This document shows positions 55,461 to 64,000 of a stretch of 64,000 nucleotides of DNA, one piece after another. The notes under the pieces were generated by a model. That model had not been told where the DNA came from, ran no database searches, and saw nothing but the letters and a program-made list of their open reading frames with translations. Within the stretch, counting starts at the first letter, position 1. Every line of letters starts with the position of its first letter. The position numbers and the translations under genes were made by a program. Source of the DNA: Flavobacterium sp. (GTDB lineage: Bacteria > Bacteroidota > Bacteroidia > Flavobacteriales > Flavobacteriaceae); contig JADKHM010000001.1 of the NCBI GenBank assembly GCA_016721735.1, positions 310,001 through 374,000 on the forward strand, written 5' to 3'.

Positions 55461-56639
55461 TTAGATTTTGCTGCAAAGTAAAACTATTTTGTTATTATTT
55501 AAGTCAGTTGTAAAAAAACAGTAGAGACTGCCGCCTTCGCTAATCTTCCATTTTTTACGAATATCTTCGACTGAGTCAGGAAAGTTTCGAGTCGTCACAT
55601 TTGCTTTTTTTCCTTCTAGAGTGGCTTTCAGTTCTTTCTTTTGATAGGGTAGAGCCGCATTTACCATAAACTTGCGGCCAGGAAAAGGAACCAGGTTTTC
55701 TGAAGTGTATAAATGGGAATTGACGTGCAACTTATTAATACCAAACCGAGCACTTACTTCTGCAAAGCCACCTGACTTCATAATGGCGGCGTTTGGTTCA
55801 TAGAGATACGTTTCAGGCGGACCATACGAAGCTAAATGATCATTTTTATTCCAATCAAAAGTGAACTGTTCTGTATCATCCTTTTTAAGATTGGTGGTAT
55901 TTATTTCTATAGTGGACGCGTAATTTCTAGAGATTTCCCATAATAGTTCTTTTGCTTCATTATCGACAGCTATAATATGAACTTTTTTTACAAATTTCAA
56001 CTCGCTGAGACCAGCCGATATATCTAAAATTGGCGCTGTTTTTATCAATATATTATCCGAAAATCTAAAATAGAAATCTAATAATTCTGGCACATTTGGC
56101 AGACAGTCTTGCAACATAAAGACTTTGCCTTTATGCTCATTTCTTCTTGAAGGATCAATGTAAATCCAATCATATTTTCGTCCTAAATCGACGAGGATTT
56201 GTGCGCTATCGCCGGTAAAACATTCGATATTATTGGAATGTAAATGTTCGAGATTATGCTTTACTATTGCGGATAAATCATGATTCATTTCACAATGTAC
56301 CACTGAGTTAAAATGTTTAGAAAAATAATTGCAATCAACGCCGAAACCTCCAGTCAAGTCGATTATGGACGAACCATTGACTAAACTAGCTTTATAAGCT
56401 GCAGTTTTTTCAGAGGAAGTTTGCTCTATTGAAATTTTTGGTGGATAAACTATGGTATCGGCAGAAAACCAAGTTGGTAATTTGTCCTTTGCCTTTTGTC
56501 TGCTTTCAATTTGTGTCAAGATTTCGCTCCAACCGATAGCTGGAAACGGATTTTTCATCAACGCCAATTTCGAAATAGCAGCAGTTGTATTTCCTTTGAT
56601 GAATTCTTGAATCTCAGTTTGAAGAATATCAAATTGCAA
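55461..56639 (-). CDS. class I SAM methyltransferase with THUMP-like/ferredoxin-like region (PG_1098 type)
   Basis: A 392-residue protein. Motif I is IIDLTGGFGVDCNYFSKHF, and motif IV is YDWIYIDPSRRN, the DPSRR form seen in this group. The C-terminal part is the THUMP-like domain of the PG_1098 family, common to Bacteroidota and thought to bind RNA. The substrate is unknown, but an RNA target is likely. It sits 2 nt after the AI-2E gene, in an operon with it. Confidence 0.8.
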   Translation of the reverse strand: MQFDILQTEIQEFIKGNTTAAISKLALMKNPFPAIGWSEILTQIESRQKAKDKLPTWFSADTIVYPPKISIEQTSSEKTAAYKASLVNGSSIIDLTGGFGVDCNYFSKHFNSVVHCEMNHDLSAIVKHNLEHLHSNNIECFTGDSAQILVDLGRKYDWIYIDPSRRNEHKGKVFMLQDCLPNVPELLDFYFRFSDNILIKTAPILDISAGLSELKFVKKVHIIAVDNEAKELLWEISRNYASTIEINTTNLKKDDTEQFTFDWNKNDHLASYGPPETYLYEPNAAIMKSGGFAEVSARFGINKLHVNSHLYTSENLVPFPGRKFMVNAALPYQKKELKATLEGKKANVTTRNFPDSVEDIRKKWKISEGGSLYCFFTTDLNNNKIVLLCSKI

Positions 56640-56641
56640 GG

Positions 56642-57730
56642 CTAAATATTTTTGGTCAACAATTGAATGACAATATTATTCGGAAAAAATTCCTTTCCAA
56701 CTACTTTCAGAATGGTATAAATTGGAACTGCGATGATCATTCCGACAATTCCAGACAAGAAGCCAGCAATAAGGATGACTAAGAAAATTTCTAACGGATG
56801 TGAACTAACGCTTTTTGAAAAAATGATGGGCTGCGAAATGTTGTTGTCAATCAATTGAACAATCCAAAATCCAATCATAACATAAATGGTTGTGGGTAGA
56901 ATTACACTTTGGAAATCTGCGCCCAAATGACTAATCATCGTCAAAATCGCAGCCATTACTGACGCGATTAGTGGACCAAGATACGGCACGATGTTTAGGA
57001 TCGCGCAAAGAAAAGCAATGACAATAGCATTTTCGATTCCGAAGATGAGTAGGACGATTAGATATAATACGAAAACAATAAAAAGCTGAAGCAATAGTCC
57101 AATGAAGTAACGAGACAGTAAATGATTGATTTTATCTAATGAATTTAAAATCTGTGTTTCATGGCTATCCGGGATGACTTTTTTGAATGCTATGACAAAC
57201 AACAATCGATCTTTTAGGAAGAAAAAGGTAATGAACAAAACCGCCACCAATCCGATACCAAAGCTACTGATGAAATTGATCACCGCATTGAGAAAATTTG
57301 GAATAAAATCGAAGCTAATCAAAGAAGACAATTTGGTTTGGTCAAAAACAATTTTTGCATCGATGTTATGACTTTCAAGAAAAACAGCAATTTGATCTAA
57401 AAGATTTTGAATATCTTTTTCAATTTCCGCAGTATTCAACAACGATAAGTTCTGACCTTGATTAATAATCAAAGGAACAAATAAGGATATCAATCCAAAC
57501 AGCAGTAAAACGAAAACAGTTACTGTTCCGATGGTAGCAAAAAGATGATTGAATTTTAGTCTATTTTTGAAAAAATCTAGAATGGGACTTCCAATCAATG
57601 TAGTGATTAGTGCTACGACCAAATAGACAATGATTGTTTGAATTTCGTACAGAAGATAAAGCAATGCACCAATACCGACCAAAATGCCAACTGCTTTTAC
57701 GATTCCAAGTGCGATATTTTTTGAGTCCAT
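56642..57730 (-). CDS. AI-2E family transporter
   Basis: A 362-residue membrane protein with about eight hydrophobic segments and the AI-2E (UPF0118) signature, including IVPYLGPLIASVMAAILT and a conserved Gly-rich LSGIVGMIIAVPIYTILK. Members export autoinducer-2 or ions; the true substrate is uncertain. It lies between DUF4159 and the methyltransferase. Confidence 0.88.
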   Translation of the reverse strand: MDSKNIALGIVKAVGILVGIGALLYLLYEIQTIIVYLVVALITTLIGSPILDFFKNRLKFNHLFATIGTVTVFVLLLFGLISLFVPLIINQGQNLSLLNTAEIEKDIQNLLDQIAVFLESHNIDAKIVFDQTKLSSLISFDFIPNFLNAVINFISSFGIGLVAVLFITFFFLKDRLLFVIAFKKVIPDSHETQILNSLDKINHLLSRYFIGLLLQLFIVFVLYLIVLLIFGIENAIVIAFLCAILNIVPYLGPLIASVMAAILTMISHLGADFQSVILPTTIYVMIGFWIVQLIDNNISQPIIFSKSVSSHPLEIFLVILIAGFLSGIVGMIIAVPIYTILKVVGKEFFPNNIVIQLLTKNI

Positions 57731-57742
57731 TGCTGTGCTGAA

Positions 57743-58381
57743 TTAATTATTAAAGATATAATTCAAAATATTGGCACCCATTTTTAGTGCCTTCATGCGA
57801 ACTTCAGCTGGGTCATTGTGTACTTCAGTATCTTCCCAACCATCTCCTAAGTCGGTTTGAAAAGTATAAAAAAGCACTAGACGCGAATCGACAAAAATCC
57901 CAAAAGCTTGCGGTCTTTTGCCGTCATGTTCGTGAATTTTCGGAATACCGCTCGGGAAAGAATAAGGTTTCTGAAAAATGGGATGATTGGCTGGAATCTC
58001 AACCAAGTCATTATTCGGCATCAGTTTCTTGATTTCTTTCCGAATAAATTCATCCATGCCATAATTATCATCAATATGCAAAAAACCACCGGACGTCAGG
58101 TATTTTCGTAAGTTCACTTGATCATTATCACTAAAGACCACATTGCCGTGGCCAGTCATATGAACAAAAGGATAGGAAAAAAGGTCCGGACTGCTGGGTT
58201 CGACAAGCCCAGGTTTTGTCTTGATTCTCGTCCCAATATTTTGATTGCAAAATTTTATTAAGTTGGGTAATGAAGTTGGATTGGCATACCAATCTCCACC
58301 GCCACTATATTTTAGTAAAGCAATTTCCTGCGCTGAACAAAGGTTGACAACCAAAAGAAAAAGAAATACAATTTTCTTCAT
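57743..58381 (-). CDS. DUF4159 domain-containing secreted protein
   Basis: A 212-residue protein with a signal peptide (MKKIVFLFLLVVNLCSAQ) and the DUF4159 blocks ALLKYSGGGDWYANPTSLPN, GGFLHIDDNYGMDEFIRKEI and GDGWEDTEVHNDPAEVR. The Rossmann-like fold resembles a glutamine-amidotransferase-type domain without its catalytic set. Function unknown. It is 12 nt upstream of the AI-2E gene on the same strand. Confidence 0.88.
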   Translation of the reverse strand: MKKIVFLFLLVVNLCSAQEIALLKYSGGGDWYANPTSLPNLIKFCNQNIGTRIKTKPGLVEPSSPDLFSYPFVHMTGHGNVVFSDNDQVNLRKYLTSGGFLHIDDNYGMDEFIRKEIKKLMPNNDLVEIPANHPIFQKPYSFPSGIPKIHEHDGKRPQAFGIFVDSRLVLFYTFQTDLGDGWEDTEVHNDPAEVRMKALKMGANILNYIFNN

Positions 58382-58388
58382 AAGGCAT

Positions 58389-60170
58389 TTACTCTTTTAC
58401 AATTTTGATTGTTTTGAGTCCGTTAGCGGTTTTTAGTCTTAAAAAATACATTCCATTCGACAATTGCGAAATCATCAATTTGGTTTCTTTTTCGTTTGGA
58501 GTTACAGCGAATACTTCTTGCCCAATGGCATTTGAAATTTGAATGGATTGGATTACATTTTTGGATGAAATCGAAATCGATTCGCTAGCAGGATTTGGGT
58601 ACACATTAAAAGAACTATCCGAAAAGTCTGCAGCGCTCAAAACCAAATTAACTGTTACGGCTAAGCGATTAGAATTGGCATTTCTGCTTTCACATCCATT
58701 ACTAGTATTAGTCGCGTAGTACGTAGTATTGTCTTGCAATAATGTAGAAGGCGGAAGCATATTTCCTGCAGTAGCTGCGTCGTACCAAGTTATGTTCTCT
58801 CCTACAACCTGCAGATCCGCTAGCGTTTGTCCAGAAATAAAGTTCTGCAAATTGCTTCCTGTTGGTGGATCGGTTGGTGGAACTAAAATTAATTGAAATG
58901 ATTTTACATATCGACAACCAGTCATAACATCTTCTTGAATTGCCGCATAAATCGTCTTGTTCTCAGTAAAAGAATAAGCATTTATGTTGGTAATATTATT
59001 TGACATGCCATTCACTGCGTCCATATAATCTTCATAATAAGTCACAATATAATCCGATGGATTTAGAGTTCCTGATAAAATAATATTTGTGTTAGGGCTT
59101 AAGTCTGCGACATATACAAAAGGCGCTTGCGTACAATAAAGAAAATCTTGAGGGTTTTGAAAAGCTGGTTCTGGAACTATGAATGGAGTTACTTCATTTG
59201 AAGGTACTATCGTTACTGAGGTATCTGAATTTAAAATAGCCAAGTCTACGCGATACGAACTAATATCGCTTGGACAGGCAACTAAAGAGTTTGAAAATTC
59301 GTTAGGCAACAATGATCCATTAAGATACCATGTAAAAGCGGTTCCTAAAAATCCACCATTTGGTTCGATACGCCAAGCTTCATTATTTGTTGCCCATGTA
59401 CCCGTATTCCTTGCAGGTGGAGTAACCGCTTGTGTTCCGGTTTGATTCTGAATACCAATTAGCCCTGAGCCGGAATTCCAAGTTGTGCAAGAAGTTCTTG
59501 ATTTAACATAAATATCAATGATGTTTGTAGTTTCATACATGACAATCTGTGAGGTTTGTAATCCAACACTATTGTTGCATTGATATTGCGGTAATTCATT
59601 AAAATTAATAACAAAAACCCGATTGGGAGCAGTATTGGCTACGTAATAATTTACGTTTTGAAAGGCTGCATTAGTGACGGGTGGTGATGCAATATTGGTA
59701 TCTTGATAAACGCCATAAATAGCATTCCTGATCGGAAAATTTAGGTTAGGAATTGTTTGTGTAAATGGCCAGTTGCAATAACCATTCGCATTTTGATTAG
59801 ATTGATCAAAAGTTACAACACCATTGCTTCCTACTAAAATTGAATTGTAAGAGTTTCCATAGAAATTGAACGAAAATGGTAAAGTAATCGCTGGCGACCA
59901 TATATCATCAGAATTATTGTTCAAACTAATACCGCCTGTAAAGGGAAACGTTGGCTCAAAAGCAATACTACTAACCGTATAATCTGTTGTTGCTCGTGGA
60001 GTAAAATATTCTGTAGTCAACAAAGTACAACCGCCTTGAGCGCAAATAGGAGCTGGGTCTTGTATAGAAATCTGAACGACAGGAGAATTCTGCGCAAACC
60101 CCAATATACTAATTCCTAAAAAATTGATAAAAAGAAATAATTTACTCATTGGTTCGAATTTTTGTTTCAT
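58389..60170 (-). CDS. T9SS-sorted secreted protein with beta-sandwich modules
   Basis: A 593-residue protein with a signal peptide (SKLFLFINFLGISILGFAQ), a nidogen-like beta domain (residues about 45-270, including SFNFYGNSYNSILVGSNGVV), Ig-like modules, and a sorting domain (VYPNPASESISISSKNV to the end). Two ATGs are possible, at 60170 and 60149; the later one gives a cleaner signal peptide, the first is kept as the boundary. No catalytic motif is seen. It lies inside the tsaD-rsmE-DUF4159 run and is likely cotranscribed. Confidence 0.85.
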   Translation of the reverse strand: MKQKFEPMSKLFLFINFLGISILGFAQNSPVVQISIQDPAPICAQGGCTLLTTEYFTPRATTDYTVSSIAFEPTFPFTGGISLNNNSDDIWSPAITLPFSFNFYGNSYNSILVGSNGVVTFDQSNQNANGYCNWPFTQTIPNLNFPIRNAIYGVYQDTNIASPPVTNAAFQNVNYYVANTAPNRVFVINFNELPQYQCNNSVGLQTSQIVMYETTNIIDIYVKSRTSCTTWNSGSGLIGIQNQTGTQAVTPPARNTGTWATNNEAWRIEPNGGFLGTAFTWYLNGSLLPNEFSNSLVACPSDISSYRVDLAILNSDTSVTIVPSNEVTPFIVPEPAFQNPQDFLYCTQAPFVYVADLSPNTNIILSGTLNPSDYIVTYYEDYMDAVNGMSNNITNINAYSFTENKTIYAAIQEDVMTGCRYVKSFQLILVPPTDPPTGSNLQNFISGQTLADLQVVGENITWYDAATAGNMLPPSTLLQDNTTYYATNTSNGCESRNANSNRLAVTVNLVLSAADFSDSSFNVYPNPASESISISSKNVIQSIQISNAIGQEVFAVTPNEKETKLMISQLSNGMYFLRLKTANGLKTIKIVKE

Positions 60171-60193
60171 AAATTTAAAATTAGAGAATAAAA

Positions 60194-60901
60194 CTAGGTT
60201 TCATTGCTATAAACTACACTATGACAAGCAACTATTGCTGCCGTCTCTGTTCGTAATCTGGTATGTCCCAAAGATACTGGAATAAATTTAGTATCTAAAG
60301 CCATTTGAATTTCTTTTACACTAAAATCACCTTCTGGACCAATCAAAATCGTCACGTCGGATTTTGGTCTAAGTACTTCTTTCAGCAGTGTTTTATCTGT
60401 ATCTTCACAATGTGCAATAAACAGTTGCCCTGAAAATTCTTGCTTTAAGAAATCTTTGAAAATGATCGGTTCATTCAATTTCGGTAAGTAATACTGATTA
60501 CTTTGCTTCATTGCTGCAACGATGATTTTTTCAAATCGTTCGTTCTTAATAAATTTTCGTTCGGAATGTTCACATATGATGGGCGTAATTTCAGAAACGC
60601 CAATTTCGGTCGCTTTTTCTAAAAACCATTCAAAGCGATCATTCATCTTAGTTGGAGCAACTGCTAAATGCAAATGGAAGGAAAGCCTATTTGACTTTTC
60701 AAAACTTACAATCGCAACCGTGCATTTTGACTCGATTGCCAATACAATCTTTGTCGTAAATAAAAATCCTAAACCGTTAGTAACAAACAGTATATCTCCA
60801 TCTTTTTTTCGAAGTACTTTAACGATATGTTTGCTTTCTTCCTTGTCAAAAGTAAAGTCAACGGTTTGTTCAGAAATAGAGGAATTGTAAAATAATTGCA
60901 T
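60194..60901 (-). CDS. rsmE: 16S rRNA m3U1498 methyltransferase RsmE
   Basis: A 235-residue SPOUT methyltransferase. The N-terminal PUA-like part has KEESKHIVKVLRKKDGD, and the knotted C-terminal domain has LIGPEGDFSVKEIQMA and SLGHTRLRTETAAIVACH. It methylates U1498 of 16S rRNA. Just 2 nt separate it from tsaD, so the two are cotranscribed. Confidence 0.94.
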   Translation of the reverse strand: MQLFYNSSISEQTVDFTFDKEESKHIVKVLRKKDGDILFVTNGLGFLFTTKIVLAIESKCTVAIVSFEKSNRLSFHLHLAVAPTKMNDRFEWFLEKATEIGVSEITPIICEHSERKFIKNERFEKIIVAAMKQSNQYYLPKLNEPIIFKDFLKQEFSGQLFIAHCEDTDKTLLKEVLRPKSDVTILIGPEGDFSVKEIQMALDTKFIPVSLGHTRLRTETAAIVACHSVVYSNET

Positions 60902-60903
60902 AT

Positions 60904-61926
60904 TTAAAATGAGATTCTAGCTTTAGAAACTACGGTACTAGTTTCAAAATTATCAGTCAAAAACTTTTGGTAGCCAACGATGCCAATCATAGCGGCGTTG
61001 TCTGTGGTGTATTCAAATTTTGGAATAAAGGTTTTCCAACCATATTGTACTTCTGCGGCCTTTAGCGTGCTTCTAATTCCAGAATTCGCTGAAACGCCAC
61101 CTCCAATGGCAACTTGATTTATTCCCGTTTGCTTTACCGCCAACTGCAGTTTTTCCATCAATATTTCAATAATGGTATGTTGAATCGATGCACAAATATC
61201 ATCTATGTTTTCTACAATAAAATTCGGATTTTCCGCCGTCTTCTTTTGAATAAAATATAAAATCGCAGTCTTTAAACCCGAAAAACTAAAATCTAACTGA
61301 GGTACTTTGGGTTTTGTAAAAGCAAATGCCAACGGATTCCCATTTTGAGCGTGTTTATCTACCAAAGGTCCACCAGGATACGGCAGTCCCAAAATTTTTG
61401 CACTTTTATCGAAGGCTTCTCCAACGGCATCGTCTGTGGTTTCTCCAATAATTTCCATATCGAAAAAATCGTTCACCTTTACAATTTGTGTATGGCCACC
61501 AGAAATGGTTAATGCTAGGAAAGGAAATGAAGGTTTGTCAAATCCGGCTTCGTCAATAAAATGTGCTAGGATATGCGCTTGCATGTGATTGACAGCAATC
61601 AGTGGAATTCCAAAGCCAATAGCCATTGATTTGGCAAATGAACTTCCGACCAGCAATGAGCCCATCAATCCAGGTCCTTGTGTAAAGGCAATCGCAGACA
61701 ATTCTTCTTTCCGAATTCCAGCTTTCTTTAAAGCTACGTCTATGACGGGAACAATATTGAGTTGATGGGCACGTGAAGCCAATTCAGGTACAACGCCACC
61801 AAATTCATTGTGAATTAACTGATTCGCAACAACATTTGACAGTACTTTATCGTTTTGAAGTACAGCTGCAGCAGTGTCGTCACAGGAACTTTCAATTGCT
61901 AAAATAAAAACTGGTTTATCTGGCAT
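60904..61926 (-). CDS. tsaD: tRNA N6-threonylcarbamoyladenosine transferase TsaD
   Basis: A 340-residue ASKHA-fold protein that transfers the threonylcarbamoyl group to A37 of ANN-decoding tRNAs, working with TsaB and TsaE. It begins VFILAIESSCDDTAAAVL, has the metal-binding NHMQAHILAHFID (HxxxH), and GGGVSANSGIRSTL. The start is the ATG at 61926, since a TTG 12 nt upstream adds four unrelated residues. Confidence 0.95.
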   Translation of the reverse strand: MPDKPVFILAIESSCDDTAAAVLQNDKVLSNVVANQLIHNEFGGVVPELASRAHQLNIVPVIDVALKKAGIRKEELSAIAFTQGPGLMGSLLVGSSFAKSMAIGFGIPLIAVNHMQAHILAHFIDEAGFDKPSFPFLALTISGGHTQIVKVNDFFDMEIIGETTDDAVGEAFDKSAKILGLPYPGGPLVDKHAQNGNPLAFAFTKPKVPQLDFSFSGLKTAILYFIQKKTAENPNFIVENIDDICASIQHTIIEILMEKLQLAVKQTGINQVAIGGGVSANSGIRSTLKAAEVQYGWKTFIPKFEYTTDNAAMIGIVGYQKFLTDNFETSTVVSKARISF

Positions 61927-62052
61927 AAATACTTGCAATTTTTAAATAATATTTGATCAAATCCTATCAAAATATTCTATTTTTACAGCGACGCCAAAAT
62001 TAGCCTTTTTTTATCAATGGCAATTGATTCTCATTGGTAAATAGTAAATTAA

Positions 62053-64000
62053 ATCTTAATTAAAGCATCAGGTATCAAAAGAGTTAAAAAAATACTTCTA
62101 CGCTTATTGCTTTTTCTACTGCTACTTCTTTTAGTACTTGGTATTGCTTTGACTTTGCCGGAAGTGCAAACTAGAATTGCACAATATGCCACCGAGAAAA
62201 TCAATGCAGAATTTAAAACCGATATTCAAATTGAGCAAATTGCAGTAACTATTTACGGCGGTGTCAAGCTAAAGAAAGTGTTTATCAAAGATCATCACAA
62301 AGATACCTTGATCTACGCCAATCGAATTACCACTAGTATTCTCGACCTAAACAAACTAATCAACGGGAAGTTAATTTTCGGTGATATTAGAATCGATCGT
62401 TTGCTTCTGAACATGAAGACGTATAAAGGCGAGAATGACTCTAATCTCAATATGTTTATCGATCGATTTGACGACGGAAAACCTTCTTCTGGCAATTTTC
62501 TGTTTACTTCCAAAAACATCAACTTGGCGAAAAGCAGGTTAGTGGTCATCGATGAAAATCGCGAGGTTCCTAAAGATGTTGATTTTACAAAACTCAATGC
62601 ACAACTCAGCGATTTTATGATAAAAGGCCCCAATGTGACCTCCAATATCGAAGAAATGTCTTTTCAAGACCATCGTGGTTTATTCGTCAAAAATTTAAAA
62701 TCAAAATTTAGTTATACCAAAAAACAAATTCTGCTCAACGACTTAGCTATTCTAACTGGTGGATCCTATTTTCAAGGAAATGCAGCGCTAACGTACAAGC
62801 GCGAAGATTTTAGTGATTTTAATAACAAAGTGCATTTTGATATCTTAGTTAATAAAGCGTCATTGGCCACAAATGATATTTTCTATTTCTACGATGAAAT
62901 CGGGAAAAACCAGAAATTTTCATTGAAAGCGCATATAACAGGTACATTGAATGACCTGACTGCAAAAAACATGAATTTGATCGATACCAAAAACTCGCAA
63001 ATTGTTGGAAACGTCAATTTTAGAAATCTGTTCGGAAATTCCAATCAACCTTTCTACATGAAAGGAAATTTTACGAAAGTCGCTTCTAATTATAAAAACT
63101 TAATCAAGTTATTGCCAAATGTATTGGGAACAAAACTGCCTTCGTCACTAGACAAATTTGGTCAGTTTACCATTCGTGGAAATGCGGAAATAACAACGAA
63201 AACGATTGTTACGGATTTTTATATGACCACGGCGCTGGGTAATATCCAATCAGATTTGAGCATGAACAATATCGACAATATTGACAATGCCAATTATACA
63301 GGAAATATCATCTTAGAAGAATTTAATATTGGCTCATTTACAGGAGAAAAAAAATTAGGCAAAGTGACGCTGAATATTGATGTTGATGGACAAGGATTCA
63401 AACAAAAAAATCTAAACACTACTTTTTCAGGGGATGTCTATAAAATCCGCTACAATGATTATACCTACACCAAAGTAATTGTAGATGGAAAATTCAAAAA
63501 TCCAATTTTCACGGGGAAAGTCTTTATCAATGACCCAAATCTGTTTATGGATTTTAAAGGGCTGGTGAATTTGAGCAAGAAAGATATTGCTTACAATTTC
63601 CAAACAACCATCGATTACGCCAATTTACGACAACTGAATTTTGTGAAAAGCGATTCTATTGCGGTGCTCAAAGGGGAAGTGAACCTCAATATTCTTGGCA
63701 ATAATTTGGATGATTTGAAGGGAGATGTACATTTTGGGCAAACTTCATATCAAAACAGCCAAAACAATTACTACTTCGAAGAGTTTTCGTTGCATTCTAG
63801 TTTTGACGCTGAAAACGTGAGAACGATTGCCATCGAATCACCAGATATCATTCAGGGAAAGGTGGTTGGAAAATTTAAAATTGGTCTCTTAAAGAAAATG
63901 TTAGAGAACTCAGCAGGTAGTTTATATGCCAATTATTCTAGAAATCCTATTCAAAAAGGCCAATATTTGAAGTTTGATTTTAGCGTTGACAGCAAAATCA
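62053..64000 (+). CDS. TamB-like translocation/assembly protein (5' part, runs off the window)
   Basis: A frame open from 62053 to the right edge (about 649 codons) with no stop. A hydrophobic N-terminal anchor (KILLRLLLFLLLLLLVLGIA) is followed by the TamB/AsmA-like pattern VQTRIAQYATEKINAEFKTD and by DUF490-type beta-helical sequence (HKDTLIYANRIT, FTIRGNAEITTKTIVTDFYM). TamB proteins bridge inner and outer membranes in lipid or outer-membrane-protein transport. No ATG, GTG or TTG lies in frame before a TTG at 62107 inside the anchor; so the true start is not visible (a rare ATT start at 62059, or a lost base upstream, are options). It is divergent from tsaD. Confidence 0.8.
   Translation, partial: MLIKASGIKRVKKILLRLLLFLLLLLLVLGIALTLPEVQTRIAQYATEKINAEFKTDIQIEQIAVTIYGGVKLKKVFIKDHHKDTLIYANRITTSILDLNKLINGKLIFGDIRIDRLLLNMKTYKGENDSNLNMFIDRFDDGKPSSGNFLFTSKNINLAKSRLVVIDENREVPKDVDFTKLNAQLSDFMIKGPNVTSNIEEMSFQDHRGLFVKNLKSKFSYTKKQILLNDLAILTGGSYFQGNAALTYKREDFSDFNNKVHFDILVNKASLATNDIFYFYDEIGKNQKFSLKAHITGTLNDLTAKNMNLIDTKNSQIVGNVNFRNLFGNSNQPFYMKGNFTKVASNYKNLIKLLPNVLGTKLPSSLDKFGQFTIRGNAEITTKTIVTDFYMTTALGNIQSDLSMNNIDNIDNANYTGNIILEEFNIGSFTGEKKLGKVTLNIDVDGQGFKQKNLNTTFSGDVYKIRYNDYTYTKVIVDGKFKNPIFTGKVFINDPNLFMDFKGLVNLSKKDIAYNFQTTIDYANLRQLNFVKSDSIAVLKGEVNLNILGNNLDDLKGDVHFGQTSYQNSQNNYYFEEFSLHSSFDAENVRTIAIESPDIIQGKVVGKFKIGLLKKMLENSAGSLYANYSRNPIQKGQYLKFDFSVDSKI

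Overview
The window looks like chromosomal DNA of a member of the Flavobacteriaceae (Bacteroidota), probably Flavobacterium or a close relative. The evidence is AT-rich sequence, several secreted proteins ending in type IX secretion (Por) sorting domains, Bacteroidota-type promoters (TAnnTTTG at -7, with a textbook TTTG-N20-TAnnTTTG in front of a tRNA cluster), and typical gene sets such as menE with a CPBP protease, Porin_O_P, ClpC, a RimB-RimK fusion and DUF4397 surface proteins. No phage, transposase, CRISPR or plasmid gene was found.

Layout. 1-11 kb: end of an unknown gene, a leucine-rich T9SS protein, fumC, a tiny membrane protein, a TonB-type outer-membrane barrel protein, an ArsC-like reductase, a CPBP protease coupled to menE, DoxX, and an M1 peptidase. 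11-21.9 kb: acyl-CoA carboxylase beta subunit, a phosphate-uptake set (DUF47 regulator, PiT, porin), an LpxD-like acyltransferase, phospholipase A, DUF1697, prfB with its programmed frameshift, threonine aldolase, YbaB. 21.9-34 kb: S9 peptidase, cysteine-synthase-like enzyme, YebC, a small barrel protein, gcvT, nnrD, and the thrA-thrB-thrC operon read leftward behind a newly recognised Thr-rich leader peptide. 34-47.3 kb: HAL-type lyase, DUF421, methyltransferase, RimB-RimK, clpC, gyrA, a TPR protein, NlpC/P60 peptidase, thiolase. 47.5-54 kb: Ser-Pro-Arg tRNA cluster and two adjacent DUF4397 repeat proteins. 54-64 kb: VanX-like dipeptidase, a tsaD-rsmE-T9SS-DUF4159-AI2E-methyltransferase run, and the start of a TamB-like gene that runs off the right edge.

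Three observations stand out. (1) A 31-codon leader ORF with nine Thr codons lies between a consensus promoter and thrA, so the thr operon is probably controlled by attenuation. (2) Five copies of one intergenic element (about 70-140 bp) have conserved ends and variable hairpin middles. One base pair between the ends covaries in every copy (CCCG with CGGG, or CCTG with CAGG), as expected of a folded RNA or DNA element. (3) Seven genes carry single-base frameshifts, all in A/T runs, including lpxD-like and yebC. This pattern fits assembly indels better than gene decay. Direct and inverted repeats in front of the phosphate genes are candidate response-regulator sites.
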